Shown here: positions 21,615 through 32,378 of the stretch, in pieces
Numbering within the stretch: position 1 is the first letter of the stretch
Layout of the letters: each line of letters opens with the position of its first letter
Assembly (NCBI GenBank): GCA_018261615.1
Contig: JAGTSE010000007.1
Location: 1-64,000, forward strand
From: Pseudomonadota bacterium
Lineage (GTDB): Bacteria > Pseudomonadota > Gammaproteobacteria > Enterobacterales > Enterobacteriaceae
Reading direction: 5' to 3'
Length of the DNA: 64,000 nt
Position numbers and translations under genes: made by a program
Notes under the pieces: model-generated
What the model was told of the DNA's origin: nothing
What the model saw: only the letters and a program-made list of their open reading frames with translations
Databases searched by the model: none

Positions 21615-22934
21615 TCATTGTGGTTTAAAGACCAGCGGCGCATTTTTGAACACCTCATACACAGCCTGACTTGGCGGCTTCGGAATTTTCGCCTGTTTTG
21701 CCGCTGCAAGAGCAGCCTGACAAAGCGCCGGGTCGCCACCTTCCGACTGAATATCTAACAGCATACCATCTGGCGCCAGTTTGATACGTAATGTACAGGT
21801 TTTCCCCGCATAGGAGGAGGCATCATAAAAGCGGCTTTCAATCGCCGATTTAATCTGCCCTGCATAGTTACTGATGTCAGCACCAGATGCGCCGTTGTTC
21901 TTAGTGTTACCAGAACCGGCTGCGGCTGCATTACTACCTTTCGCCCCACCACCTGTTTTCGGCGCATTCTTACCAGAGCTTAAATCGCCAAACAGATCGT
22001 CAACGCCAGCGGCAGCAGCGGCTTTTTCAGCGGCAGCTTTCTTAGCTGCGGCCGCTTTTTCGGCTGCCGCTTTCTTATCGGCGGCGGCCTTCTCTGCTGC
22101 GGCAGCTTTCTTCTCTTCTGCAGCTTTTTCAGCGGCAGCGGCTTTCGCAGCAGCAGCCTTCTCAGCTGCAGCGGCTTTTTCAGCTGCAGCGGCTTTTTCA
22201 GCTGCAGCTGCTTTTTCAGCTGCCGCTTTTTCTGCGGCAGCTTGTTTAGCCGCTTCGGCCTGTGCTTTCTTCTCAGCGTCTGCCTGTGCTTTCTTCGCGG
22301 CTTCGGCTTCGGCTTTTTTCTTCGCATCGGCGGCAGCTTTTGCGGCTTCAGCTTCCGCTTTTTTCTGTGCGTCGGCAGCGGCTTTTGCGGCCTCAGCTTC
22401 CGCTTTCTTCTGCGCATCAGCGGCGGCTTTCTTCGCGGCTTCTGCCGCTTCTTTTGCCTGAGCTGCCGCTTTAGCTTTTGCATCGGCAGCGGCTTTCGCA
22501 GCGGCTTCTTCAGCTTGCTTCTGTTGCTGCTGTGCTTTTTTCGCCGCCTCTTCCGCTTGCTTCTGCTGTTCGGCCTGTTCGCGCGCGGCTTCCTGCGCCT
22601 GCAAACGTTCCTGCTCCAGTTGTTTCAAACGCTCTTGCTCGGCAGCCTGCTTTTCACGCAGCTCTTCTGCCTGTTGTTGCGCCTGTTTTTCGCGCTGCTC
22701 TTTGGCTCGTTGCGCGCTGGCTTGCTGTTGCTGTTGGCGATTGTAATTGTCCACCACAGCACCGGAATCGACCATCACCGCATCGATCGCCGAGCCACCG
22801 CCGCCGCCTGCAGACGCATCAATATGCTCGTCGAACGAACTCCAAATCAGCAGCGCTACCAGAATTACGTGCAGCACTGCCGAGATGATTATCGCTCGCT
22901 TAAGCTTGTCGTTTTGTACGGTTGCCTTTGACAC
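21615..22934 (-). CDS. tolA: Cell envelope integrity protein TolA
   Basis: MSKATVQNDKLKRAIIISAVLHV, long Ala/Lys/Glu-rich domain, conserved C-terminal domain. Confidence 0.97.
   Translation of the reverse strand: MSKATVQNDKLKRAIIISAVLHVILVALLIWSSFDEHIDASAGGGGGSAIDAVMVDSGAVVDNYNRQQQQQASAQRAKEQREKQAQQQAEELREKQAAEQERLKQLEQERLQAQEAAREQAEQQKQAEEAAKKAQQQQKQAEEAAAKAAADAKAKAAAQAKEAAEAAKKAAADAQKKAEAEAAKAAADAQKKAEAEAAKAAADAKKKAEAEAAKKAQADAEKKAQAEAAKQAAAEKAAAEKAAAAEKAAAAEKAAAAEKAAAAKAAAAEKAAEEKKAAAAEKAAADKKAAAEKAAAAKKAAAEKAAAAAGVDDLFGDLSSGKNAPKTGGGAKGSNAAAAGSGNTKNNGASGADISNYAGQIKSAIESRFYDASSYAGKTCTLRIKLAPDGMLLDIQSEGGDPALCQAALAAAKQAKIPKPPSQAVYEVFKNAPLVFKPQ
22120..22240. repeat. 18-bp in-frame tandem repeats in tolA domain II (AAAAEK)
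   Basis: repeated gcagcggctttttcagct units. Confidence 0.8.
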
Positions 22935-22973
22935 TCTCGGTTCCCAAAAACTGTCCGCCTGTCAGGCGAGTGA

Positions 22974-23402
22974 TCAGATAGGCTGCGTCATCAAGCCAAC
23001 CGATTTCACACCCGCGCTATGTAACAGGTTCAGCGCTTTAATGATTTCATCGTACGGCACGTCTTTCGCTCCGCCGATTAAGAACACGGTTTTCGGATTG
23101 GATTGCAGGCGACGCTGCGCCTCGGCAATCACCTGCTCTGGCGGTAGCTGATCCATACGATCTTTTTCCACTACCACGCTGTACTGTCCGACACCGGAAA
23201 CCTCAATAATGACCGGAGGATCGTCATTGGTACTGACGGTCTGCGATTGCGTCGCATCCGGCAGATCGACCTCTACGCTCTGCGTGATGATCGGCGCTGT
23301 TGCCATAAAAATCAGCAGCAGCACCAGCAACACGTCCAGCAACGGTACAATGTTGATTTCAGATTTGAGGCCACGACTGCCCCGCCCACGCGATCTGGCC
23401 AT
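22974..23402 (-). CDS. tolR: Colicin uptake protein TolR
   Basis: MARSRGRGSRGLKSEINIVPLLDVLLVLLLIFMATAPII. Confidence 0.97.
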   Translation of the reverse strand: MARSRGRGSRGLKSEINIVPLLDVLLVLLLIFMATAPIITQSVEVDLPDATQSQTVSTNDDPPVIIEVSGVGQYSVVVEKDRMDQLPPEQVIAEAQRRLQSNPKTVFLIGGAKDVPYDEIIKALNLLHSAGVKSVGLMTQPI

Positions 23403-23405
23403 GGA

Positions 23406-24499
<1,094 letters not shown>

Positions 24500-24651
24500 T
24501 TTACATCCCGGTAATGCAATTAGGTTGTGTCCTGTCATTGCCCGCGGATGGCGCTGACAGACATTTCTACATAGAACAAGGCACGAACAGCGAGATTTAG
24601 TGGTTCCAAATAAGCCACGAGTAACGCAGTGCTGTGTAAAAAAGTCCTCAG

Positions 24652-24782
24652 CCCTTCGGGACACATACTATCAGGACGTTCTCTGCGTTGTCGCACTTGG
24701 CCATAGTACCACTATGTCCCGCGTACTCCGCCTTGATAACGTCCTGATGGTTCAGCGTCGCCACTGCGCACAATCACAGGAC
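24652..24782. repeat. ERIC-like palindromic element (copy A)
   Basis: 11-bp perfect arms atcaggacgtt/aacgtcctgat around core CATAGTaccACTATG; same core as copy B. Confidence 0.5.
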
Positions 24783-24915
24783 GCAACCTCAAGTTAGAGC
24801 TTTTAAACTTCGCTACTATACGCGCGGGAAAGGTGCTTTGGAATGGGTTCAGGTAAACGGATGGTAAAAATTTATGGGCTTTTGCAAGCCCATGAGGATA
24901 ACGGATATTTCTTAT

Positions 24916-25209
24916 TCAAAAGAAGAAAAAAATAAGACCAGCCAGCAGAACGACATCCGCGATAAGTGGGCAGAAAAACCCCTGCCAGTGAATAGCCTGC
25001 GGACGGAAACCGACGCCGTGGATAACCCCGGAACAAACCGCCCACATCAGCAGCAATCCGTGCCAGATCTCCAGCTCACTGGTTTTCGCAGCGAAACGGG
25101 ACGGATCCCAGAAAATGCAGCCAGCCAGCAAGAGCGCCATTATCAAGGAAAGGGCCCTTAACGGGCCCTTATCCATTACCGCATACAATTTTGCGATAAC
25201 TTTTTCCAT
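24916..25209 (-). CDS. ybgE: Cyd operon protein YbgE
   Basis: 97 aa; DKGPLRALSLIMALLLAGCIFWDPSRFAAKTSELEIWHGLLLMWAVCSGVIHGVGFRPQ. Confidence 0.95.
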   Translation of the reverse strand: MEKVIAKLYAVMDKGPLRALSLIMALLLAGCIFWDPSRFAAKTSELEIWHGLLLMWAVCSGVIHGVGFRPQAIHWQGFFCPLIADVVLLAGLIFFFF

Positions 25210-25322
25210 TACTGTTCTTCTTGTCCGGCTTTCGACGCTTCAACATGTTCCAGTGCCAGGGCGGTAATCACTCCAAAAGCACAGGCAAGAAGCGTTCCTA
25301 AAATCCATGCGAAATACCACAT
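25209..25322 (-). CDS. cydX: Cytochrome bd-I oxidase small subunit CydX (37 aa)
   Basis: MWYFAWILGTLLACAFGVITALALEHVEASKAGQEEQ; stop overlaps ybgE start (TAATG); not in the ORF track. Confidence 0.95.
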   Translation of the reverse strand: MWYFAWILGTLLACAFGVITALALEHVEASKAGQEEQ

Positions 25323-25336
25323 ATTCAGCTCCTTAC

Positions 25337-26476
25337 TTAGTACATAGAGTGGGTATTGCTTTCAATATGTTCTTTGGTGATACGGCCGAACATTTTCCAG
25401 TAACACCAGATGGTGTAAAGCAGAACGATTGGCACAAATACCAGAGCAACATAGGTCATCAGATTCAACGTCAGTTGAGTCGATGTCGCATCCCACATGG
25501 TCAGGCTGGCTTTCAGCATGGTACTTGACGGCATGATGAACGGGAACATCGCGATACCGGCGGTCAGAATAATGCAGGCCAGGGTCAGCGAAGAGAATAC
25601 AAATGCCCAGGCAGCTTTATCCAGACGCGCGGTCAGTACGGTCAGCAGCGGCAGTACTACACCCAGCGCCGGGATCACCCACAACACAGGCATGTTATTA
25701 AAGTTAGTCAGCCAGGCGCCAGCCTGTACCGCAACTTCTTTAAGCAGCGGGTTAGACGGGGCGTGATGATCCATCACCGAAGTCACCACATAGCCATCAA
25801 TACCGTAAACCACCCACACACCGGCCAGCGCGAAACAGACCAGCGTCACCAGTGCGGCGATCTGCACGGTAGCGCGAACACGCAGATGTAGTTCGCCCAC
25901 GGTACGCATTTGCAGATATGTCGCGCCTTGCGTCAGGATCATTGCCACGCTAACCACACCCGCCAGCAGACCGAACGGATTCAGCAACTGGAAGAAGTTA
26001 CCGGTGTAGAACAGGCGCATATCGTTGTCGAGGTGGAATGGCACGCCCTGCAGCAGATTGCCAAACGCCACACCAATCACCAGCGGCGGTACGAAGCTAC
26101 CGATGAAAATGCCCCAATCCCACATCCCGCGCCAGCGATTGTCTTCAATTTTCGAGCGGTAGTCGAAACCAATCGGACGGAAGAAGAGAGAAGACAGCAC
26201 GAGAATCATCGCAACATAGAAGCCGGAGAACGCAGCAGCGTAAACCATCGGCCAGGCGGCGAACAACGCGCCACCGGCGGTGATCAGCCAAACCTGGTTG
26301 CCGTCCCAGTGCGGTGCAATGGAGTTAATCATCACGCGTCGCTCAGTATCGCTACGACCCAGCACGCGAGTCAGCATGCCAACACCCATGTCGAAGCCAT
26401 CTGTGACAGCAAAACCAATCAGCAGAATGCCAACCAGCAGCCACCAGATAAAACGTAATACTTCATAATCGATCAT
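25337..26476 (-). CDS. cydB: Cytochrome bd-I ubiquinol oxidase subunit II
   Basis: MIDYEVLRFIWWLLVGILLIGFAVTDGFDMGVG. Confidence 0.98.
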   Translation of the reverse strand: MIDYEVLRFIWWLLVGILLIGFAVTDGFDMGVGMLTRVLGRSDTERRVMINSIAPHWDGNQVWLITAGGALFAAWPMVYAAAFSGFYVAMILVLSSLFFRPIGFDYRSKIEDNRWRGMWDWGIFIGSFVPPLVIGVAFGNLLQGVPFHLDNDMRLFYTGNFFQLLNPFGLLAGVVSVAMILTQGATYLQMRTVGELHLRVRATVQIAALVTLVCFALAGVWVVYGIDGYVVTSVMDHHAPSNPLLKEVAVQAGAWLTNFNNMPVLWVIPALGVVLPLLTVLTARLDKAAWAFVFSSLTLACIILTAGIAMFPFIMPSSTMLKASLTMWDATSTQLTLNLMTYVALVFVPIVLLYTIWCYWKMFGRITKEHIESNTHSMY

Positions 26477-26491
26477 TTGACGACTCCTGTC

Positions 26492-28060
26492 TTAGCGTGC
26501 CGGCTGAGAAGCCACACTGGACTGCTCATAGTGATAGCGACCTGTTTTCAGGCTGCTCGGCCCAAGGCGAGCAAATTTGAACATCAGGAACACTTCCGCC
26601 ACCATAAACAGCGTATAAAGGCCGCAAATCAGAATCATGGAGAACAGCACATCGCCAACGGTTAATGACGAGTTAGCCAATGCGGTAGGCAACACTTCAC
26701 CAATCGACCACGGTTGACGTCCGTACTCGGCAACAAACCAGCCGGATTCAACGGCGATCCACGGCAGTGGAATACCATACAACGCCGCACGCAACAGCCA
26801 TTTCTTCTCGCCAATACGGTTACGAATCACCGTCCAGAAGGACGCAGCGATAATCAGCAGCATCAAAACACCGCACGCCACCATGATACGGAACGCGAAG
26901 TACAGCGGCGCAACGCGCGGAATAGAGTCTTTCGTCGCCTGCTGGATTTGCGCGTCAGTCGCATCGGTCACATTCGGCGTATAGCGCTTAAGTAACAGGC
27001 CATAACCAAGGTCTTTCTTGACGCTGTTGAACTGATCGCGAATGGACTGATCGGCAGAACCTGCACGGAGTTGCTCCAGCAACTGGTACGCTTTCATACC
27101 GTTACGGATACGCTCTTCATGCTGCACCATCAGCTCTTTCAGGCCGATAACCGGGGTATTCAACGAACGAGTCGCGATAATGCCCAGCGCGTAAGGGATC
27201 TGGATAGCAAATTTGTTCTCTTGCTTATCCTGATCCGGCACGCCAAACAGGGTAAATGCCGCCGGAGCCGGTTGCGTTTCCCATTCGGCTTCAATGGCAG
27301 CCAGTTTGGTTTTCTGCACGTCGCCCATTTCGTAACCGGATTCATCACCCAGCACAATAACAGACAGAACAGCGGCCATGCCAAAGCTGGCAGCGATAGC
27401 AAAGGAACGTTTAGCAAAAGCGATGTCGCGCCCACGCAGCAAATAATAAGAGCTGATACCGAGAATAAAGATAGCGCCGCAGGTATAACCGGAAGCCACG
27501 GTGTGAACGAATTTAACCTGAGCAACCGGGTTCAGCACCAGTTGGGCAAAGCTCACCATCTCCATGCGCATGGTTTCGAAGTTGAAATCAGACGCGACGG
27601 GGTTTTGCATCCAGCCGTTAGCCACAAGGATCCACAATGCCGACAAGTTAGAACCCAGCGCGACTAACCAGGTGACTGCCATATGCTGCACTTTGCCGAG
27701 ACGATCCCAACCGAAGAAGAACAAACCAACAAATGTGGATTCGAGGAAGAAGGCCATCAATCCTTCGATTGCCAGCGGCGCACCGAAGATATCCCCAACG
27801 TAGTGGGAATAGTATGACCAGTTAGTCCCGAACTGAAACTCCATCGTCAGGCCTGTTGCCACGCCCAGAGCAAAGTTGATACCAAACAACTTGCCCCAGA
27901 ACTTGGTCATATCTTTATAAATCTGTTTGCCGGAGAGGACATAGACCGTTTCCATAATTGCCAGCAGGAACGCCATACCGAGCGTCAGTGGCACAAACAG
28001 AAAGTGGTACATCGCAGTCAAGGCAAACTGTAAGCGTGACAGTTCGACTATATCTAACAT
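26492..28060 (-). CDS. cydA: Cytochrome bd-I ubiquinol oxidase subunit I
   Basis: [31 protein letters not shown]; 522 aa. Confidence 0.98.
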   Translation of the reverse strand: MLDIVELSRLQFALTAMYHFLFVPLTLGMAFLLAIMETVYVLSGKQIYKDMTKFWGKLFGINFALGVATGLTMEFQFGTNWSYYSHYVGDIFGAPLAIEGLMAFFLESTFVGLFFFGWDRLGKVQHMAVTWLVALGSNLSALWILVANGWMQNPVASDFNFETMRMEMVSFAQLVLNPVAQVKFVHTVASGYTCGAIFILGISSYYLLRGRDIAFAKRSFAIAASFGMAAVLSVIVLGDESGYEMGDVQKTKLAAIEAEWETQPAPAAFTLFGVPDQDKQENKFAIQIPYALGIIATRSLNTPVIGLKELMVQHEERIRNGMKAYQLLEQLRAGSADQSIRDQFNSVKKDLGYGLLLKRYTPNVTDATDAQIQQATKDSIPRVAPLYFAFRIMVACGVLMLLIIAASFWTVIRNRIGEKKWLLRAALYGIPLPWIAVESGWFVAEYGRQPWSIGEVLPTALANSSLTVGDVLFSMILICGLYTLFMVAEVFLMFKFARLGPSSLKTGRYHYEQSSVASQPAR

Positions 28061-28390
28061 TCTGACTCCTTGCTCATCGCATGAAGACTCCGAGAGTAAA
28101 CCCCGTTAGCGCGGGTTCACACGCATGCCCCAATAGAAATTTGTTGCACTATTTTTATTCACTACCACATAACTTGTAGTAATGAATGAAAAAAGTTACA
28201 ACCAGGTTAATAAAATTTCGAATTGATCGCGAGCATATTAACTCGGAAAACCCTTACGATAAATAGGTTTTTATTGAGTTAATTTTACATTTTTCGACAC
28301 CGATCAATTTATGCCCATCTTACCGATTTTCAGCCAATTTGATCTGCGACAATTTAACGATTTTCATAATCTTTTCCAAGCATTTAGACA

Positions 28391-28404
28391 TTGATTTAAA
28401 TCAT
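28391..28404. promoter_or_regulatory. FNR-like site upstream of cydA
   Basis: TTGATTTAAATCAT (consensus TTGAT-N4-ATCAA, one mismatch). Confidence 0.5.
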
Positions 28405-28931
28405 TTTTTATTCTTTGTTGTTAACTTTGTAGCCGATGTGCAATTGCAGTAAAAACATTGTTAACAGCATGTTCTTTTTAACGTAATCAATGGTTATCAA
28501 TCGGTGGGTAAAGATAAATAATGGCGAGTATATTTAACGTTTATCATCCGCAGAAAAAAACGGATCATCCGTGACAGATAAAGCGTTTTAGAAATTAGAC
28601 TTATTGCACATCTTCTTTATTTTACAAATATTTCACCATTGCAATTATCATACTTAACACCGCTCCGTGATTATTCTTTTTATTCTCACACACACGAAAA
28701 CCATTTTATTTTAGTGGTTATTATTCAGCGGCATCCAGCGCCGTGTTGAGCAACGTTGGTGCGCAAAATCAGGCTCTGGTTCGTGCCATGCAGCGCCTGC
28801 CCACCAAGTCGTTATTCCCTGTGGTGGTGGCGCTGCGCCAGAGCGGCGAAGCCATACCCCCAATGCTGCCGCAAGCGGCTGACGGGCACCGTCTTACCGC
28901 TACAAATACTGAAGTACGTAAATTACAACCA

Positions 28932-28960
28932 TAAAAAAGGCCGCTACAGGAGCGGCCAAC
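28932..28960 (-). terminator. Terminator of the sdh-suc operon
   Basis: minus strand GGCCGCTCCTGTAGCGGCCTTTTTT. Confidence 0.85.
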
Positions 28961-29005
28961 CATGTCAAGACAAGTTTTTGCTCCCCTCAGGGAGGAGCAA
29001 TGATT
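28932..29005 (-). ncRNA. Candidate SdhX-type 3'-UTR sRNA of sucD
   Basis: position and terminator match the known 3'-UTR-derived SdhX of E. coli/Salmonella; sequence identity not verified. Confidence 0.4.
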
Positions 29006-29875
29006 TTATTTAATGATAGATTTCAGGGCTTCGCCGATATCAGCGAGGCTACGCACAGTTTTCACCCCGGCAGCTTCCAGCGCAGCGAATTTCTCGTCCG
29101 CTGTACCTTTACCGCCCGCGATGATGGCGCCCGCATGGCCCATGCGTTTGCCTTTCGGTGCAGTTACACCCGCGATGTAGCCGACGACCGGTTTGGTCAC
29201 ATGTTCTTTGATGTAAGCAGCAGCTTCTTCTTCTGCGCTACCGCCGATCTCACCGATCATGACGATCGCTTCGGTCTGCGGATCTTCCTGGAACAGTTTT
29301 AGGATGTCGATGAAGTTAGAGCCCGGGATCGGGTCGCCGCCGATACCGACGCAGGTAGACTGACCAAAGCCGTAATCGGTGGTCTGTTTAACCGCTTCAT
29401 AGGTCAGCGTACCGGACCGCGACACAATACCGATTTTGCCCGGCTTGTGAATATGGCCAGGCATGATGCCGATTTTGCACTCGCCTGGGGTGATTACACC
29501 AGGGCAGTTTGGGCCAATCATGCGCACGCCAGCTTCGTCCAGCTTCACTTTAACCGTCAGCATATCCAGCGTCGGAATACCTTCAGTAATGGTGATGATC
29601 AGTTTGATGCCTGCGTCGACTGCTTCCAGAATCGAGTCTTTGCAGAACGGCGCCGGAACGTAAATCACGCTGGCTGTCGCGCCAGTGGCTTCCACCGCTT
29701 CACGTACGGTATTAAATACAGGCAGACCCAGATGCGTGGTGCCGCCTTTGCCTGGCGTTACACCGCCAACCATCTTCGTACCGTAGGCAATCGCCTGCTC
29801 GGAGTGGAAAGTCCCCTGGCTACCGGTGAAACCCTGACAGATAACTTTGGTGTTCTTATCAATCAAAACAGACAT
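29006..29875 (-). CDS. sucD: Succinyl-CoA synthetase alpha subunit
   Basis: [45 protein letters not shown]. Confidence 0.98.
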   Translation of the reverse strand: MSVLIDKNTKVICQGFTGSQGTFHSEQAIAYGTKMVGGVTPGKGGTTHLGLPVFNTVREAVEATGATASVIYVPAPFCKDSILEAVDAGIKLIITITEGIPTLDMLTVKVKLDEAGVRMIGPNCPGVITPGECKIGIMPGHIHKPGKIGIVSRSGTLTYEAVKQTTDYGFGQSTCVGIGGDPIPGSNFIDILKLFQEDPQTEAIVMIGEIGGSAEEEAAAYIKEHVTKPVVGYIAGVTAPKGKRMGHAGAIIAGGKGTADEKFAALEAAGVKTVRSLADIGEALKSIIK

Positions 29876-31041
29876 TATTTCCCCTCCACTGCGGCAACAA
29901 CTTGCTGTGCTGCATCCGTCAGACTTTTCGCTGCGATAATGTTAAGACCGCTGTCCGCCAGACGTTTGGCACCCAGCTCGGCGTTGTTACCTTCCAGACG
30001 GACAACGACAGGAACGTTAACACCCACCTCTTCTACCGCACCGATGATGCCGTCGGCGATCAAATCGCAACGCACGATACCGCCGAAAATATTCACCAGC
30101 ACCGCTTTCACGTTCTCATCGGAGAGGATAATTTTAAACGCTTCAGTAACACGTTCTTTGGTCGCACCGCCACCTACATCGAGGAAGTTCGCCGGTTCGC
30201 CGCCGTGCAGCTTAACGATGTCCATGGTGCCCATCGCCAGGCCAGCACCGTTAACCATGCAGCCGATGTTACCATCCAGCGCAACATAGTTCAGTTCCCA
30301 ATGCGCAGCTTGCGCTTCACGCGGGTCTTCCTGCGACTGGTCGCGCATTTCGCGCAGTTCCGGCTGACGGAACAGTGCGTTGCCATCAGCGCCCAGTTTG
30401 CCGTCGAGGCAGATCAGGTCGCCCTGTTTGGTGATGACCAGCGGGTTGATTTCGATCAGCGCCAGATCGCGCTCAAGAAAAATGGTCGCCAGCCCCATAA
30501 AAATTTTGGTGAACTGCTGAACCTGTTTGCCTTCCAGACCGAGTTTGAACGCCAGTTCGCGTCCCTGGTACGGCATCGGGCCAGTCAGTGGATCAAGGGT
30601 GGTTTTGTGGATCAGGTGCGGCGTCTCTTCTGCCACTTTTTCGATTTCCACGCCGCCTTCCGTCGACGCCATGAACACCACACGGCGTGAGCTGCGGTCA
30701 ACAACCGCGCCCAAATAGAGCTCTTTGCCAATATCCGTTGCCGCTTCCACCAGGATCTGGTTAACCGGCTGACCGTTGGCGTCTGTTTGGTAAGTTACCA
30801 GGCGTTTACCCAGCCAGTGTTCCGCGAAAGCGCGAATATCTTCTTTGCTGTTAACGACTTTTACGCCGCCCGCTTTACCACGGCCGCCCGCGTGGACCTG
30901 GCATTTAACCACCCACGGACCGGTGCCGATTTTAGATGCGGCTTCTTCTGCTTCACGTGGGGTGGCACAGGCGTAACCAACCGGAGTCGGCAGACCTGAC
31001 CGGGCAAAAAGCTGTTTCGCCTGATACTCGTGTAAGTTCAT
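29875..31041 (-). CDS. sucC: Succinyl-CoA synthetase beta subunit
   Basis: [25 protein letters not shown]; 388 aa. Confidence 0.98.
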   Translation of the reverse strand: MNLHEYQAKQLFARSGLPTPVGYACATPREAEEAASKIGTGPWVVKCQVHAGGRGKAGGVKVVNSKEDIRAFAEHWLGKRLVTYQTDANGQPVNQILVEAATDIGKELYLGAVVDRSSRRVVFMASTEGGVEIEKVAEETPHLIHKTTLDPLTGPMPYQGRELAFKLGLEGKQVQQFTKIFMGLATIFLERDLALIEINPLVITKQGDLICLDGKLGADGNALFRQPELREMRDQSQEDPREAQAAHWELNYVALDGNIGCMVNGAGLAMGTMDIVKLHGGEPANFLDVGGGATKERVTEAFKIILSDENVKAVLVNIFGGIVRCDLIADGIIGAVEEVGVNVPVVVRLEGNNAELGAKRLADSGLNIIAAKSLTDAAQQVVAAVEGK

Positions 31042-31123
31042 GTGTTCTATCCATCCTTCATTTAATTTGTCATGCCGGAAGCACCATGGCTTACCGGCCT
31101 GCAAAGCAGGTGTTTGTTATAGA

Positions 31124-31146
31124 CCCGGCAGCCTGCGCCGCCGGGC
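31124..31146. repeat. REP-like palindrome between sucB and sucC
   Basis: cccggcagcctgcgccgccgggc; near-identical to the element at 62134. Confidence 0.65.
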
Positions 31147-31154
31147 AAAGGACA

Positions 31155-32378
31155 CTACACATCCAGCAACAGACGCGTCGGATCTTCCAGCATTTCTTTA
31201 ATTGCGACCAGGAAGCCCACAGACTCGCGTCCGTCGATCAGGCGGTGGTCGTAGGAGAGCGCCAGGTACATCATCGGCAGGATTTCAACTTTGCCATCGA
31301 CCGCCATTGGGCGATCTTTAATGGCGTGCATGCCAAGGATCGCACTCTGTGGCGGGTTGATGATCGGCGTGGACATCAGCGAACCGAATACCCCGCCGTT
31401 AGTGATGGTAAAGTTACCACCGGTCAGATCCTCAACGGTCAGCTTGCCGTCACGGCCTTTTACCGCCAGTTCTTTAATTTTCTTCTCGATGTCGGCCATG
31501 CCCAGCGTATCCACATCACGCAGTACCGGCGTAACCAGACCACGCGGCGTGGAAACCGCCATGCTGACATCGAAATAGTTATGGTAAACCACGTCTTCGC
31601 CATCAATAGAGGCGTTCACTTCCGGATAGCGTTTCAGCGCTTCAACGACCGCTTTCACATAGAACGACATAAAGCCCAAACGAATACCGTGGCGTTTTTC
31701 AAACGCATCACCGTACTGCTTACGCAGATCCATGATTGGCTTCATGTTGACTTCGTTGAAAGTCGTCAGCATGGCAGTTGAATTTTTCGCTTCCAGCAGA
31801 CGCTCAGCCACGCGTTTGCGCAGGCGGGTCATCGGCACGCGTTTTTCTGAACGACCAGCCAGTTGCGGCGCCGGGCTGCTTGTCGGCTGAGCGGCCGGTT
31901 TGCTCTCGTCTTTGGCCGGGGCTTTCGCCAGGTGCTTATCCACATCTTCACGGGTGATGCGGCCGCCAACGCCGGTACCTTTAATTGCACTAGCGTCAAG
32001 GCTGTGTTCAGCCAGCAGACGGCGGATCGCCGGGCTGAGCGCGTCGTTATTTTGCTCTTCCAGCGACGCCTGCTGGCGCTGAGCTGGCGTTGATTCTTTC
32101 GCTTCAGATTTGGCGCTGCTCTCTTTACCCGAGCTATTGCCCTCTTTCAGGCGGCCAAGGATCTGACGGGAAGTGACTGTCGTACCTTCGTCCTCCAGCA
32201 CCGCGTCCAGAACACCGTCCGCTGAAGCCGGTACTTCCAGTACCACTTTGTCCGTTTCGATTTCTACCAATACTTCATCTCGTCGGACGCTATCGCCTGG
32301 TTTTTTGTGCCAGGTCGCGACGGTCGCATCAGCAACAGACTCAGGCAGATCGGGAACAAGAATATCTACGCTACTCAT
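31155..32378 (-). CDS. sucB: Dihydrolipoamide succinyltransferase (2-oxoglutarate dehydrogenase E2)
   Basis: lipoyl domain [13 protein letters not shown]; catalytic [10 protein letters not shown]. Confidence 0.98.
   Translation of the reverse strand: MSSVDILVPDLPESVADATVATWHKKPGDSVRRDEVLVEIETDKVVLEVPASADGVLDAVLEDEGTTVTSRQILGRLKEGNSSGKESSAKSEAKESTPAQRQQASLEEQNNDALSPAIRRLLAEHSLDASAIKGTGVGGRITREDVDKHLAKAPAKDESKPAAQPTSSPAPQLAGRSEKRVPMTRLRKRVAERLLEAKNSTAMLTTFNEVNMKPIMDLRKQYGDAFEKRHGIRLGFMSFYVKAVVEALKRYPEVNASIDGEDVVYHNYFDVSMAVSTPRGLVTPVLRDVDTLGMADIEKKIKELAVKGRDGKLTVEDLTGGNFTITNGGVFGSLMSTPIINPPQSAILGMHAIKDRPMAVDGKVEILPMMYLALSYDHRLIDGRESVGFLVAIKEMLEDPTRLLLDV

Noticed and set aside
21874-22931. Long antisense ORFs opposite tolA (Ala/Phe- or Arg/Lys-rich)
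   Set aside because: Low-complexity shadow ORFs from the repetitive tolA domain II.
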